In this document: in pieces, positions 22,437-35,308 of the stretch | Layout of the letters: every line of letters starts with the position of its first letter | Position numbering within the stretch: the first letter of the stretch is position 1 | Program-made: the position numbers and the translations under genes | Notes under the pieces: model-generated | The model's database searches: none | What the model saw: the letters and a program-made list of their open reading frames with translations, nothing else | What the model was told of the DNA's origin: nothing | DNA from: Spodoptera frugiperda | Taxonomy: Eukaryota; Arthropoda; Insecta; Lepidoptera; Noctuidae | Assembly: GCF_023101765.2 (NCBI RefSeq) | Contig: NC_064220.1 | Span: 8,432,001-8,496,000, forward strand | DNA length: 64,000 nucleotides | Direction: 5' to 3'

Positions 22437-22570
22437 GAGCTGCGGAATGCCTAGAGCGTAACTGAGGCTCCGGCTCGAACAACAGAAGTAGGAACGGGGT
22501 GATTTTAGTCCGTAAGAGTCTGACACTCCCTCTCGCCTCGCCCAAGGCGGGAAAATCATTGAAAAAAAGA
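22437..22570 (+). repeat. GTCAGACTC-family retroposon copy
   Basis: Shows GGCTCCGGCTCGAACAACAG, GTAAGAGTCTGACACTCCC, the CCTCGCCCAAGGCGGG hairpin and a short A-rich end. Confidence 0.6.
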
Positions 22571-24740
22571 TTTACCTAATAACTATTATGCCGCATAATT
22601 TTGATGACATATATGTATGCATATTTATTGCTATATTTTACACCCCTTTTTTCAACACAGAACGTAGCTGACAAAAATCACGCCGCATCACAAATTTTGG
22701 TACAAAATTCGCGAGGAATATCCGTAAAATCTTTTTTTTTCGGTCGTCACTTATCATCATAGATTAAATTTTCACCTTCAGCTAACTGAAAAAATCCATT
22801 ACTTCCGCCAGATGTCACTGGAATCAAATGTCGTTAGCACAAGAGTGTTGTGGAGTTGTAAAACCATTGTTAGCTCACATATTTTTTATGTTACTGAATG
22901 AATTGTACTATTTATTTTATTTTAAAGTAAAATTACTCATGTATATAAAGTTGTTTTGGTTTTATAAATATAAAGTTACTTGTAGCATTGTAAATTGAAG
23001 CACTAAAAGTTTTGTGATTACTTGACGTCTATTTTTTTTAATTAAATATGAGTAACTGAGCTACAAATTGTTGTAATCAAAGTTTCTTAGTTAAAAAATA
23101 GATAACATTTGCTATCATGGCACATACATTATCTAAAAACAACAGCATAATGCTCCAGACACATATTTATACATATTACTATTTTTTTTTTCTAATCTCA
23201 ACATAATTAACTCAACGTATTCACTGATCAAGGTGAATATGAGTGGGACCGTCTGTAGAGGGCGCCCCAGACGGATAGCGATCCGATTGGCGATATATTA
23301 AGAAAGGGCCAAATTAAAAGTACCTTTAACCGACGAGCATGCATGATTTACTTATGACTGTTGATGAAGCGAAAGAAGTGTGTAGGAACACAGGAAACCG
23401 ACGTTTGCTTACCATCAGGTGATCCGTCTGCTCAAAATAAATTAAATAAATATAACACGGAAACACACACCAACTCCACGCCAGTCCCTATCCAGGCTGT
23501 ACCACTGAAACACAAAGTTTTTTTAATCGGCAGACAGACGGACAGACATTAATCAATGTCGATCACTCGCAGGCACAAGTTCACCAAACAAATTGGTAAA
23601 GCGATGGAGTTTTTATGGTATATCGGGCCTTTTGTCTCCCGTGCCGAAGTACCGAGGAGTCCGGTTATTGAAAACTGATTTAGTTGATTAGAATTCGAGT
23701 GGGGCGGTGGATTAATTGATTTTGTGTTGTTGGTGGATGCGAAGTGTTATCTGGTTATGGTAATTAAAATTAAAGATGTTCAATATATTTTTTTCTTTTT
23801 TTTTTCGTAATGAAATATGGTTTATATTCACATAATACATACTAATAGTATAAGGACATACTAAATTAACTAAAAACTTGCAGTTTATTCACGTATTGCG
23901 TTCATGGCTGCCCATGATGAAGAATCCTTCTGTGATTCGAAACTAGTAGAGCTTTTCGCACGTAAGTGGTAGTTTTGAAATATGGTTTGTATTACTCAAA
24001 ATTTATTCTTGATGATAACTCATTAAGCAAATGCTTTTCTCGTATATTGAAAATTCAATAAATAATATCACGAAATACAATTTTAAACAAATTATTAAAA
24101 TAAACTGTAGTTTAACAAGGGATTGGATTTTAATATCTAAATGATATACATTATAGTACATTTTACTTCGAACAAAACCTCGAAAAGCCAAAATTTATTT
24201 ATAATATTAACAAGATTCAAAATTTAATAAACACGCAAGGAATATGAAGAAGTTTAATTTGACTTTATAATTTGTACGGAATCGAGTAAAATTCCGGCGC
24301 TCAAGACAACTAAGTTTTGCATATTTCAGTATTAATAATTAAGAAGGCTGTATAGCGCATAAAATGCGATTTATTCCGATTTCCAGATCTCAACTTTGTT
24401 ATGTGCGGATGTTAGAGGTAACTTGGTGTAGCGGTTCGATTCTTGTTTAGTAGCTGGAGAAAATGTGATTTTGTAGTTTTGTAATTGTGCATCACAGCTA
24501 ATTGTGCTTCGTCAATAATGGTTATCATAAATACAGAATAATAATAAATAGGGCCACATTTTTTTTGAAGAAATAAAGTAAAAATAAATATACAAAATTG
24601 ATGTCTACGTTTTTTATCTTAATGAAAAAAAATCTTCCACGTCTTTATATAAAGCCTACGTAATAACCGTAAATAACTATTAGGTTCAATTAAAATGAAA
24701 CTAAAAAAATCTTCAGTAATATTATCATAATATTAAATTC
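22571..24740. other. Intergenic DNA with small repeat scraps
   Basis: Contains an inverted piece of the 8227 family (23303-23390), a copy of the AACTAGTAGAGCTTTT repeat (23885-23965) and long T runs. No gene is evident. Confidence 0.4.
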
Positions 24741-24744
24741 ACGA

Positions 24745-24905
24745 GTGAAGCTTCGCGCTACGCAGCTACGTCGCTACGTCGCTACGCCGTGCTACGAGCT
24801 ACGCCCCCCGACTTACGTATTCGGCATTACTCGGTCGACATCACATCGTCTTCGCGAGTCGTCGGTTCTTCACGCCCCAATGCGCCCGCGCAACGTAGAT
24901 CGTAT
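24745..24905. repeat. CpG-rich segment with GCTACGTC tandem units
   Basis: GCTACGCAGCTACGTCGCTA and following repeats of GCTACG(T/C) form a short degenerate tandem array, then CG-rich single-copy sequence. It stands out against AT-rich flanks. Probably part of a repeat family; no protein is recognisable. Confidence 0.35.
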
Positions 24906-25597
24906 TATCAGATTTGTTAAAGGATTGCGTGGATTTTCTTGACAATAAGACTTTTAAGTCTATGGTCGTAATTTATGTGATTAGGTAATTGTGTTTAGAA
25001 TATTGTGCTAATGTTCAAATTTTGGTTGAGAAAATTGTAACTTTGACTTTTTTGGTAACATTTTTTGCTATCAAAATGTATAATATACAGTGGTATTGTG
25101 TGCCGTAATGTGCATCTCAGCCTACTCCTTCGGAGATAGAAAGCGTGACGGTACATATATAACATAATTAATATCGAAGTGATCAGAGTTATTTACACGA
25201 AGTAAGTTAAAATGTACTAGAATTTTATCAGTAACTACTCAGTAAGTCACACACAAAGCTCACATATCTTAGGAGGTCGTGCTCAGTAGCTCCACTGATC
25301 CGCACAGTCACGCCACTGAGCAACACTACACAGTCTGTATACTGTGTCATTTTATAGAGATGATAATACAGTAATTTCAGGGTATAATATCTAATAACGT
25401 TAGTAAAGTTGTGTTGTATTGTATTGACAATTATGTATTATGTATAATTTCTTTTACGATTTAAGCTTGATCCGATCGAGTATTTTCATAAACATTTTTC
25501 CACGAAGGTATGTTTTTTTTCTTTTTCTATCACTGCCAACAATATCCTTTTATCTAATTTCATTATTTATTTCTTTTCAGTAAAATCAAACATTAAT

Positions 25598-25700
25598 TTA
25601 CTGCCAATTGAAAACTGTTGAAAATTGAAGGCAAATCCTCCGCTAACGTCGGTCACCGGTGACCCCGATGGAGTTTAAAGTGTTAAACTGCTATTTTTGT
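25598..25700. mobile_element. Palindromic TTAA-type miniature element, decayed copy
   Basis: Holds CTGCCAATTGAAAACTGTTG, GGCAAATCCTCCGCTAACGT and the palindrome GGTCACCGGTGACC. These blocks match the cleaner copy at 44852-44918 in inverted order. The ends are degenerate (TTTA instead of TTAA). Confidence 0.5.
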
Positions 25701-26029
25701 ACACCTATCATACAATTTCTGAAAAATCACAGCCCACCATCCACGATCATATAATATGATCAACAAAATTCTAAAAGCCATTGACTATAATCGCAATGCC
25801 TTTCAATCTCATCAAAGCATATTATAAGCGAGGTGTACACGAATTTATCAGCTCTATACACATGTGCATAAAATCAAATCGCAAGTGTGCACTGAGCTGA
25901 GTAACGGGCGACGAGTCGACTCCACCGCGACGCGGCGAGACGAGCCGATATCGTGCGTTTGCCATTTCACTTTATACCTATTTACTTATTATATACTCAT
26001 GTAGTTAGTTGAATGTTATGTAGTTAGTT

Positions 26030-26320
26030 GAATCAGTCGTGGTGGCCCAGAGGTCTAAGATGCCCGCTTCTCAAGTATGAGTCGATGTAGCTCAAAACCT
26101 ACAACGGCAAGTACCAAAGTAACTTTTTCCGAGTTATATGTACTTTCTAAGATTATTTAGACACTACTGACAAACGGGGAAGGAAAACATCGTGTGGAAA
26201 CCTAAGCTTCTAATTTCTGATTATATAGGTAAGTTTGAAATCGCCAACCCGTGAGAAGAGGACTTTGGTCAGCCGTGACCACTTATAGGCTGCTGATGTG
26301 ATGTGGTGATGTAAATGTTA
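26030..26320 (+). repeat. tRNA-derived SINE family F
   Basis: A-box TGGCCCAGAGG near 26042, a weak B-box, and a body with TACTTTCTAAGATTATTTAG, AAACATCGTGTGGAAACCTA and TTTGGTCAGCCGTGACCACT, ending in a GATGTGATG simple repeat. Related copies: 44255-44485 (plus), 36462-36560 and 34385-34490 (minus), 9690-9785 (tail). Confidence 0.65.
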
Positions 26321-26839
26321 CATGTGTGAGGAGCACATACACTTTATAGCCATAACTAGGAACAGCAAAACTATTTCGAGAGAAAATCGGAATAAAGGGC
26401 CCCCTAATAAGAGTGCAGAGCTCGTACATATTTGGTACGTGACAGTTTTTCTTCACAATAGCACCACTGCACGGTTACCATTTGTTTAGTATTTTATACA
26501 CGATGCTTTAACCTTTTCCTATGACACATGGAATCGTGTGACAAAAAATCTACAAATCGTAATGAAATGCAATGATGATTTGAAATGATTTTATGTTTCT
26601 GTAAATCGGCTACAAAAGAGCACATTTACACGTCAAAAATTATAAAAAAAAAACTAGATGAGGTCGGCATTTCCTAACGGACTACTCTGAGAAGAACTAT
26701 TTCTTCTCGTAATATTCAAGACGAAAAAAAATCTAAGCTAAGTTAAAACTTAATTAAAATTAAATTGGGTAATTCTTAGATTTTTTTAATTAAAATAAAA
26801 CTTTAAATTAAATTGGGTAGTCTTTCTTCATAGTACATC

Positions 26840-26930
26840 TTACTCGCGTAGCTTAGTATCGATGGAAACGATCACATAGTTTCACAGCTTAACTATTGCA
26901 TCTTCGTAACATAGTTATACAGTATACAAG
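26840..26930 (-). repeat. Family G MITE fragment, inverted
   Basis: Inverse of the 32698-32800 segment (GTAGCTTAGTATCGATGGAA, CACATAGTTTCACAGCTTAA). See 37261-37492 for the form with ends. Confidence 0.5.
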
Positions 26931-27237
26931 TGCAAAAACCACCCTAAGCATACATTTATTCAGTATCTTGTTAAAACTTTATGTCGTTCAAAGTAAACAA
27001 ACATGAAGCTACTACGTTAATCTACCACAATACTAAACAAATATTTCAAGTTTCTACTTCAATAACCTTATCTACTATTTATATATGAGCTTATTATATT
27101 TATCAATATAGGGACACGTAGAAAAAATAATGTTCACCGTAGTGTGAAGCGATTGTGAACAAATCAACCGTCCACACGTAATCAGAACCTCATTTCTTCC
27201 ACAGCCCTTCCTGGTGACACACGTACACTGTGGACTT

Positions 27238-27465
27238 GACATTTTATTTTATTTTTTATAATAATATAACGTTGTCCCACGCTAGGATTTTCTCCTGTGT
27301 CGTGGGTGCGTTTACAAACATACAAGTTCACATACACATAACACCCAGACCAGAAATAACAATTTGTGGATCACACAAAGAGTTGCTCCGTGCGGGAATC
27401 GAACCTGCTACACGTTACGCAGTAACCGGTTGCCGAGGCACCGTGCCAACCGTGCAGTCAAATTC
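27238..27465 (-). repeat. tRNA-derived SINE family D, near-complete, inverted
   Basis: On the minus strand the B-box GGTTCGATTCC lies at 27405-27395 within GCAGGTTCGATTCCCGCACG, followed by GGAGCAACTC, TGTTTGTAAACGCACCCACG and an A/T-rich tail at 27240-27270. Confidence 0.7.
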
Positions 27466-28889
27466 AGTATAAATATTACGTATGTGTTAATCCTAGTAAA
27501 TATTCTAATGCTGCTTATTGTATGCCTACGAGCCTTTGTGATACTTCTAAGATTTTTTGCGATTCAAAAAAAATAGGCAAGAACTTAGACCGATCTGACA
27601 TTCGAATATTTTTTTGACCGTTACAGAGCCATGTTTCCGACCAGAGTATTAGAAAACCGATGGGAATTAACTTCGGTTATTGTCTGTGAGGCCATGGTAT
27701 CACTCCGGTCAAGCCGGCTCATTCGTGCTGAAGCATGGCTCTCCATACTTAAACATTACTGGTAACGCATAACTGCATTTATCGTATTAGGTGTGCCTGT
27801 AAAGATAGATGTAATATTTAAGATAAATAAATAAATGAATAATAATAAAAAAAAATTCTATCAAAGTAGAGAAATACGAATTGTTGACGGATTTGACTAA
27901 CAATTTTTTTTATATATCCTAAAATCTGAAGTCTTCAGTGTCAGTGGTCGCCTACACAATTTCCTCGAGGACAATATCTTGGTATATTCGCTTAGAAATA
28001 TAATTTAATCCGCGAACAATGGACATATTGTGTGGCAAGGATCCGTGGCTTGTGGATTTTTTACTTACTTAAAAAAAAGACGGAAATACACATAAGTAAG
28101 TATGTAATATGTGACAACGTATGATACCATTTATCTCCACTTATTTTACCATCATTTTTGTGAATCAAGAATTAAAGTGGTTAGTTAGAGAAGACAAATT
28201 CTATAATAAATACTTTTTCTTTTAATGATTACATATTATAATTTTGCGATAAAAAGTGATTTTATTGCTATACTTTTAACATAACCTTTAAAATTCTTTT
28301 ACAAAGAAAACGTGACAATTAAACTCCCAATATTACAATATAGGATTGCACAGTTATTATTTTCGATTACGTATTTTCACTATTTTTCATTATGTCTTCT
28401 TTGGGCAGATGGTTAATGTCTGTCTGTCTGTCGGTCAGTCCTCTAGTGAAGCTATTTGCTCGTTCCAAAGTGTAGATTCCTATGGAGAAGAATGATATGA
28501 CTAGATTCAGTATAAATGACTCACATTTACAACTCATAATGCACCAAATTACTAACTTCCCTCTCTATGCAACTAGTTACAGTAATAACAATAATGATCC
28601 TAATTACGTATCAAACCATAGGCATCTACCTCCATTGTACTCACTGCACTACACTACAACACAGTAACCACTCACCTGTGAAGCAGTAACAACGCAACGT
28701 GTAACAATGGTAGTTCACTTGTATATATGTATTGTATGTATGTGTATATAGGAGTAAATTAGTACCATATAGTGTAAATGCGTATAGGTAGGGCACTTTG
28801 CTAATGGTTCATAATGCTGCGAGCTTATATATCTAGACTGAAATATTAAAATAGGAGTGTTTGTCTGTAATATTTTAACTACATGCGTA

Positions 28890-29120
28890 TGAATATAGTA
28901 TACATACGATGTAATTTATAATTTTTGTCCGTCTGTCTGTTTGTTTCTTCTAATTAAGCTCTGAAATGGCTGGACCGATTTTGACGGGATTTTATTGGCA
29001 GGTAGCTGATGTACTAAGGAATAACTTAAGGTATTTTTACTTTAAGTTATTAAGGTTCGTACCTTGCGACCAATAAATCCAAGCGAGGGAAGCTGCGGGC
29101 TACAGCTAATCTATCATATA
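28890..29120 (+). mobile_element. Decayed Helitron-like element
   Basis: Carries the TGTCCGTCTGTCTGTTTGTT lead and 'CTGGACCGATTTTGACGGGA' style body common to lepidopteran Helitrons, and ends GCTGCGGGCTACAGCTAA, a mutated CTAG terminus. Ends are approximate. Confidence 0.4.
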
Positions 29121-29581
29121 TAGTTATGTTATGGTATAGTATTAGTTGTATCTGTCCTAATTCTTTCTAAGAAAATGGTACCGTATTGGTTTAATTCGAA
29201 TTATATGCCAGTTACCTCAAAATGAAACAATCCACAATAAACAAAAATTTTGTTAAAAAATCAGACAAAAATAGAACAACAGAAATTCAGTACCCTTTTC
29301 TAAACTAAACTAAAATATGATTTTCATCAACATTTTAAACGGTCCAAAAGTCACCCTTACCACACCCTAACCTACCAACTGCTATCTATTTGAAAAACCT
29401 TTTATAAGTCGTGTTGGGAACACACTAGGATTTGTGGGTATTCAGTCGGCGACGCGAGGGTAATACCCGCAATAAGATTTCAGATCACCTCGGTTTGTAT
29501 TCAGCAGGGTCGGTAGACCTTATCCTGGATACTTAGATTCAAACATTGTGGATAAGAAAGCATACTATATTTTATATCTAA

Positions 29582-29800
29582 CTAGCACACCCGGCGAACT
29601 CCGTTTCGCTACCAATTATTTTCCCTGCTTTTCTTTTGATTTTTTCCTGAATTTTCTTTGCTATAAACCTCACGGAGCCCGAGACCTTTCCAACTAATGC
29701 AAAACTGTGGATATCGGTTCGTGCTTTCTGGAGTTATAGCGTCAGGAAGGAAAACCCGATTTATTTTTATATAATTGAGATAAGTACTAGGTATACCAAC
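29582..29800 (-). mobile_element. Helitron 3' end, minus orientation
   Basis: CTAG at 29582-29585 after a host A, then a GCGAA/TTCGC stem (29594-29598 with 29605-29609) close to the terminus, as Helitrons require. The 5' end is not resolved; the right limit is a guess. Confidence 0.45.
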
Positions 29801-30654
29801 TTCTTCGACAGGAAATACAGAAAATAATTTTTCATTCTTCGTCGTCTATTTTCTACTTCTAATTTTATGGGCTCCTTAGTTCATCTGGCAAACATTACAC
29901 GACTGAACTGAGAGCCTTCTCTACTTACAAGGACCTTCCATAGGCTTAACAGGAAAGTTGGATATGGTTAAATCATATTATCAATCAGTTCATCATTCTT
30001 TCTCGGTATCTCTCTGCTTTCCCAAGTCTTCAGCGTTTTAATATAAGTCTACTCTTTCGGGAAATATGTTTTATTTAAACGAAAATGTTGAAAATTGAAA
30101 AAACTTTTGTTACGTTTATTATAGCACATATTCTCTGTTATCAACACACACAATTAAAATTTGTTACCAAAAAACGAATCTTAAATGATTATAATATGTA
30201 ATGAAACAAAATAAAATACAATCCCCACTTTTTTACAATTCTTATCCTCAAGCAACAAATCTTAGAAAATCCGAAAGAAAACCGGGACGTGCGACTGTCA
30301 CGGAGTATTGGTCACAAGATGCGGAGATTCACGATTGTTACCGGGAGCACATACACGTATATAATGTACTTTATATACATTATATAGTAAGGTCTATTGT
30401 TGACTGTATAAACCTATTGTGGAGTCACAATGGTTTATGATAACGTAACTAGGCGTATTGTCACATTTGACCGAGTTATCAATGTACATACAATACCTAT
30501 GTACTGTGTCTAATGTTATGTATAAGCAGTCCTTTGTTCGCTTTTAATTCATTATAATTACGTGGGTCAAATATTATAATTATGCATTTTCCTGGGTTAA
30601 ATGTAATGAATATGCTACAAATATTTTCAGACAAGATCAGCTTCTAGCCTCTTT

Positions 30655-30820
30655 TAAGTGTGGGAGAGCAATGCTTCGGCATAAATGGGCTAGCACGACT
30701 TGGATGTCACACGACCTAACTTTCGCAATAATCTTTAAATTCCTAACCCCCAAAAACACGCACGCACTCTGGTGTCTCTGTTATCCATGGGCAGCGGCAA
30801 TTGCTTACCATTAGGTGATA
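30655..30820 (+). repeat. SINE-like family B, partial copy
   Basis: Starts GTGTGGGAGAGCAATGCTTC and ends CTTACCATTAGGTGATACC; the middle is short and diverged. Confidence 0.5.
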
Positions 30821-30999
30821 CCATAAAAAAGCTACTACTAAACACACTGACTAAATACTCCGAGCTGTCAAAAGTTAAAATTCATTTTACAATGGCAAGG
30901 ACCTACAATATCAAACAACCCCTCAAAAACGCCCAACCGAAAATTAAATTCATTTAAAACCACATCGTAAAACAAAAACCATGTCATTAAAAAGATCTT

Positions 31000-32690
31000 T
31001 CTAATATGTAAAATATAATTTGTGATACCCTAAGTAGGTAATACAATTTCCAAGATATAAAGTCAAAGAGCTTTTCGCCCCCGTTTCACCCCGTTCACCC
31101 CGCCCGGCACCCCGGTTTCGCCCCGTTCACCCCGCGCAACCCGTGTGTCGTACGGTGTCGCAATAAACTTAATTACGTTAATACGACCTCAATACGTGCT
31201 GCTTATGGCGTAGGGTGTACATCAGTTAGAGATAATTATAATTATTATGGTTATGTATGCTATGAGGTGATATTTGAAAATTTTGTGAATAAAATTATGT
31301 TAAGAGGTGTTAATGTTGTAAGTTTGTTTTGTACTGTCTGTTTGATTATGTTTCTCAATGATAGGTATTTAAATGGTGCTACAGCTTAAAAGGCGTAAAT
31401 AGAATCATCATTAAAATGCAAAGATCTATGATATTTTGTCATTGTCATGATATAATATAAAATGAGAATCGATTAAGTTTTCCAAACAGCAAAGAATTTT
31501 GAAAGCTTTGCAATTTAAAAGAGAACCTAGAAAAATCTCTTAATATTTTTTTATGCAACTTTAACATTTATTTAAACTTCTTTTTCAGCATCTTATACAT
31601 ATTTCTAAATAAGAAGAGAAAACCTATAGCAGTACTCATAGAAAACCCATTTAAGCATAATAAAGAAGTTAGACAAGCAATCCCATCCACACCTATGGTA
31701 AAGAATAGCACAAAAGGTAGCAGAAAATCTTAGATTTTTACAATTTAAAGCTGGAAACGTAGACGTGTCAATCCTCTAAGTCGAGGCAACATGTCGACAG
31801 TAGTGAGTAATTACGTGCTAATTACGTGAAGCAGTGAGCGTGCGCAATTAGCGAGTCGACGTGACGCGAGTCGCGACATGTACGAATCAAATCTTTCTTT
31901 GTCTGCTTGCTTTTTATTTAAATTTTATCTGTAAAAACTTATTAGGGTATTTTTTGGCTGAGGCGGCGATTTGGGGTTAGGTTTCGGACTTTGTTTTGTG
32001 TGAGTGATACGTTATCAGATTGGAATTTGTTTATAGTAAAGTTGTAAGGACTAAGCGGGAGGTCTTTGTTCAAGAGTGGACGTCTCTCGGCTGATGATGA
32101 TGGTGATGAAGTTGTAAGTATTTGCAGAGAAGATACAACCGGTCATCAATATAATTAGATAGTATTTTGTATTAGAATATAATTTTCTAAATGAAAATAT
32201 ACGTGGCGGAAATAAACTATTTCGAATTTAATCACTACCTATAGTTAATACTATCGTTAACCAGTTTTAGCCTGCATATCCTTTCTACCATAAAATTAAA
32301 TTTTATATTACCATTCTTCTTGTTCAATCTTCAATTAAATTTCAAGATACACAATTTATTTACTGCCAATTGATAACAAAGGACGTAAATATCCAAAAAG
32401 TTTCTCTCAACCAACCTCTGATCTCACTAAACCCCACACACTACATAACACTAGCAAACCATTTAACCGCTGCACTAACCCATCTGAAGTGCAATTACGT
32501 GCAGTCACCATATTGGATCTAGAACCGATCAGCTGATCACACGATCTGCCGCTCACGACACCAAATGATGAGAAATTTGCCGCCCGACCAACGGTTGCGT
32601 TAGTCGCTTTAAAATTGATGTTAAATTTTGCAAGATTGAGCTTGGGTATAGTGGATTTTGCGATTGGAAGTTTCATTTTAAAAGGTTAAG
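31000..32690. other. Intergenic DNA with a C-rich patch
   Basis: At 31080-31140 is a C-rich run (CCGTTTCACCCCGTTCACCC repeated with variation), strongly strand-asymmetric. No gene was recognised; the 89-residue open frame at 32407-32676 has no domain, splice partner or codon bias. Confidence 0.4.
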
Positions 32691-32697
32691 CGTGATT

Positions 32698-32800
32698 TTC
32701 CATCTGAGATGTGTTATGTAGCTATGCTACGAAGATGTAATAGCTAAGTTGTGAAACTATGTGACCGTTTCCACCGATACTACTAAGTAGCTGTACGAGT
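32698..32800 (+). repeat. Family G MITE fragment
   Basis: TTTTCCATCTGAGATGTG, then TATGTGACCGTTTCCACCGA; matches the left third of the element at 37261-37492. Confidence 0.5.
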
Positions 32801-32929
32801 AAGTAAGAAATCCTAACATTAAAATGTTTTAATGGAATATGGGGTAAAAACTAAATAAAATATTTTTTTACCATAATATTTCATCATCTTCAAACCTTCA
32901 AGAAAAGAGCGTATGACTTTTTAAAGGGC

Positions 32930-33040
32930 CGGCAACGCACCCGTAACTCCTGTGGTGTAACGGGTGTCCATGGGCGACGCTGATCGCTTACCATCAGATG
33001 ATCCGTCTCCTCGTTTGCCTCGTATTCCACAAAAAACTAA
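32930..33040 (+). repeat. SINE-like family B, 3' part
   Basis: GGCCGGCAACGCACCCGTAA, GGGTGTCCATGGGCGACG and CTTACCATCAGATGATCCGT, the usual 3' half of this family. Confidence 0.6.
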
Positions 33041-33544
33041 ATAACATCCTAATATTAAACAGCTGCCATCAATACTCGTAACATTTGTGTACTTATGGAG
33101 TTGCATTATATTTTACAACAAATGTTCCACTTGACTCAAGTACGTCTCAATTTCATTCCCCTTTTGTAGGGGATTGAAACTATTGTACATACAAATTATG
33201 ATAAGTACTCTTTATTGTAATAGAGTATTAAATTGTTTTGTAATTTTACTAAATAGAAGTCATTGAATTGCATTCAGCCATATCAATGGATAATTAGGTA
33301 CTGATGGTCCTAGCTCGTTGAATATTGAGATTTGACTGAGATTTTTAGTACTAAAATTAAAAGTAAGAACATAAAATACGACTATGTGTCTTTATGTAAA
33401 ACGACTAGTTTTGCGTATGGCTTTACCCACGTTTCCTTGGTAAATAATAGCGTGGGTCATTCCAGACTAACAATTATCTCTGTGACTTTCAATCGTTTCC
33501 ATAAAATTTTCATGTTACAGACAATAGATGTTAGTAGAGTCTGA

Positions 33545-33695
33545 TTCCTAATCTGGAGCAGCTGACTACCTAGCCAATTTACCAGGCTTCTGTTTGAAAA
33601 GCAGGAGTAAGAACTGGGTCCATAAGTGTCTGACATTGCCTCTCGCCTCGCCCAAGGCGGAGGAAGTCTTTAGATGATTTCCCCTCCTCAAAAAC
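33545..33695 (+). repeat. GTCAGACTC-family copy, diverged
   Basis: AGCAGGAGTAAGAACTGGGT, AAGTGTCTGACATTGCCTCT, CCTCGCCCAAGGCGGAGG and a short A run. The left part preserves a longer body (GGAGCAGCTGACTACCTAGC). Confidence 0.6.
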
Positions 33696-33699
33696 GGTT

Positions 33700-34860
33700 A
33701 ACAGAGGTAAATATTTCTACTAGTCGACCACAAGGTAATGCGTAAATTCAATAAATAATGCTGATGCCTTATACTATGTAGTAGCAAAACACGCTGTACT
33801 AAAACTATCTTCTTTATTACAAAAACAAAATAAATAAGAAAAACATGAATCTCACGACCAACGACCAACAGTTAAGAATACTCAAGTAATCCCCGAATTA
33901 ACTAGCTGGGGGTGAGATTGTGAACATCGATGCTACGCCTCATTAGTTGCCGTACTAATCATTGTAAAGGCTTGTGCTCAACGAGATTGGGCTTAGAAGC
34001 AATTGAAAATTGATTGAAAGGCATTTTTAAATATATTTTTGCTCATTATGGTAAAGAGAGAAAGAAAAACAGTTTATTTGCACCGATTACAAAAATAATA
34101 AACATACATAATTGATAAAATAAAAATACGGTACATTTTTGAATGCACATTTGAATATAAATAACACAATATAATCCATAAATGGCAATTGTTTTGTGAT
34201 TAACAATCTCCTGACGGGATGATTATGTGGTTTCATCCTAAAAGTTGAGGAACAAAATCTTGTTTAAGTAATTCCTTCAATAATTATTAACTTAACTGAA
34301 AAAGACTAGAGAAGAAAGTTACAGACCTAATCCAGTACAGGCATCAATGAATTCATCCACATTGCTGACTTGCCATTGCCAAAAGACTAGGAAAGTCGAG
34401 ATAATAAACACATCACATCAACAACTTTTCAAGTGGTCACTGCTGCAGGTTAGGGAGCTACGGGTTGGCGATTTTAAACTTACTAGTGGTCGCCTAGTGG
34501 CCGAAATTCGACCATATATGATTTAATTTACAATACCACTTAACGTACGTTGAAGGATAATTTTTATTTAACTCAAACCCTTTTATAAAACTCTTTTCAT
34601 ATGAGACGTGAGAATATCATCGCAATGTCTATCGATTTTGACGTTTTGTCAAATACGATCAGATACTATGCATGTGTGTGTAATGTTTTATTTATTGATT
34701 TAATGTACTTTATAAGCATTATTTTTGAAAAATATTAGCGCTATGCACTTCTCCTACACATAAACTATAAGTGTACCAAATTTTATGCTCCTACGTCCGC
34801 GCAATTTGCGTAAAAAGAATTACAAAGTTTTTGCTTCACGTATTAATATATAGATAATTA
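33700..34860. other. Intergenic DNA
   Basis: AT-rich, with a piece of SINE family F inverted at 34385-34490. No gene seen. Confidence 0.4.
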
Positions 34861-34867
34861 GTAAATA

Positions 34868-35308
34868 CTAGCTTCTGCCCGCGACTCCGTCCGCGCGGAT
34901 GTCGGTCTTCGCGTGGAAGTTTTATTTCTCCATTTTGAGTAACTGTGAAAATGACATCTTATAAATATCTATTGGACCCAAATACGGCAAGGCCCATAAT
35001 AATTAAGGAGATCCCTCTATTGAGCTACTGCTGTTGAGCAGAATAAAACTGAAAAATAAAGAATTTTTTCTACGTATTTTTCCAGGATAAAAAGTAACCT
35101 ATTTTATGTCCAGGATAATAAGTTAATTATACCAAGTTTCATCGAAATCAAACCGTTAGTTTTCACGTGATGCCTGAACATATATAGACAGACAGACAAA
35201 AAAATATTAATCACATATTTGGGTTTGGTATCGACCCAGTAACATGCTGCTATTTATTTTTTCTATATTTTCAATGAACAGAATTGACCCTTCTACAGAT
35301 TTATTATA
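34868..35308 (-). mobile_element. Helitron of a second type, 5' end missing
   Basis: CTAG at 34868-34871 after a host A gives the 3' end on the minus strand; a GC-rich CGCG stem region follows. The body ends in the usual TCTGTAGAAGGGTCAATTCT segment, but stops at TATAATAAATC without the terminal TC. It abuts another Helitron lacking its own 3' terminus. Confidence 0.65.

Noticed and set aside
31080..31140. C-rich repeats considered as a quadruplex or gene promoter
   Set aside because: C runs are irregular (mostly CCCC separated by variable spacers) and nothing nearby looks like a gene; left as composition only.
32407..32676. 89-residue open frame on the minus strand
   Set aside because: No domain, no splice context, no repeat support; could be chance.
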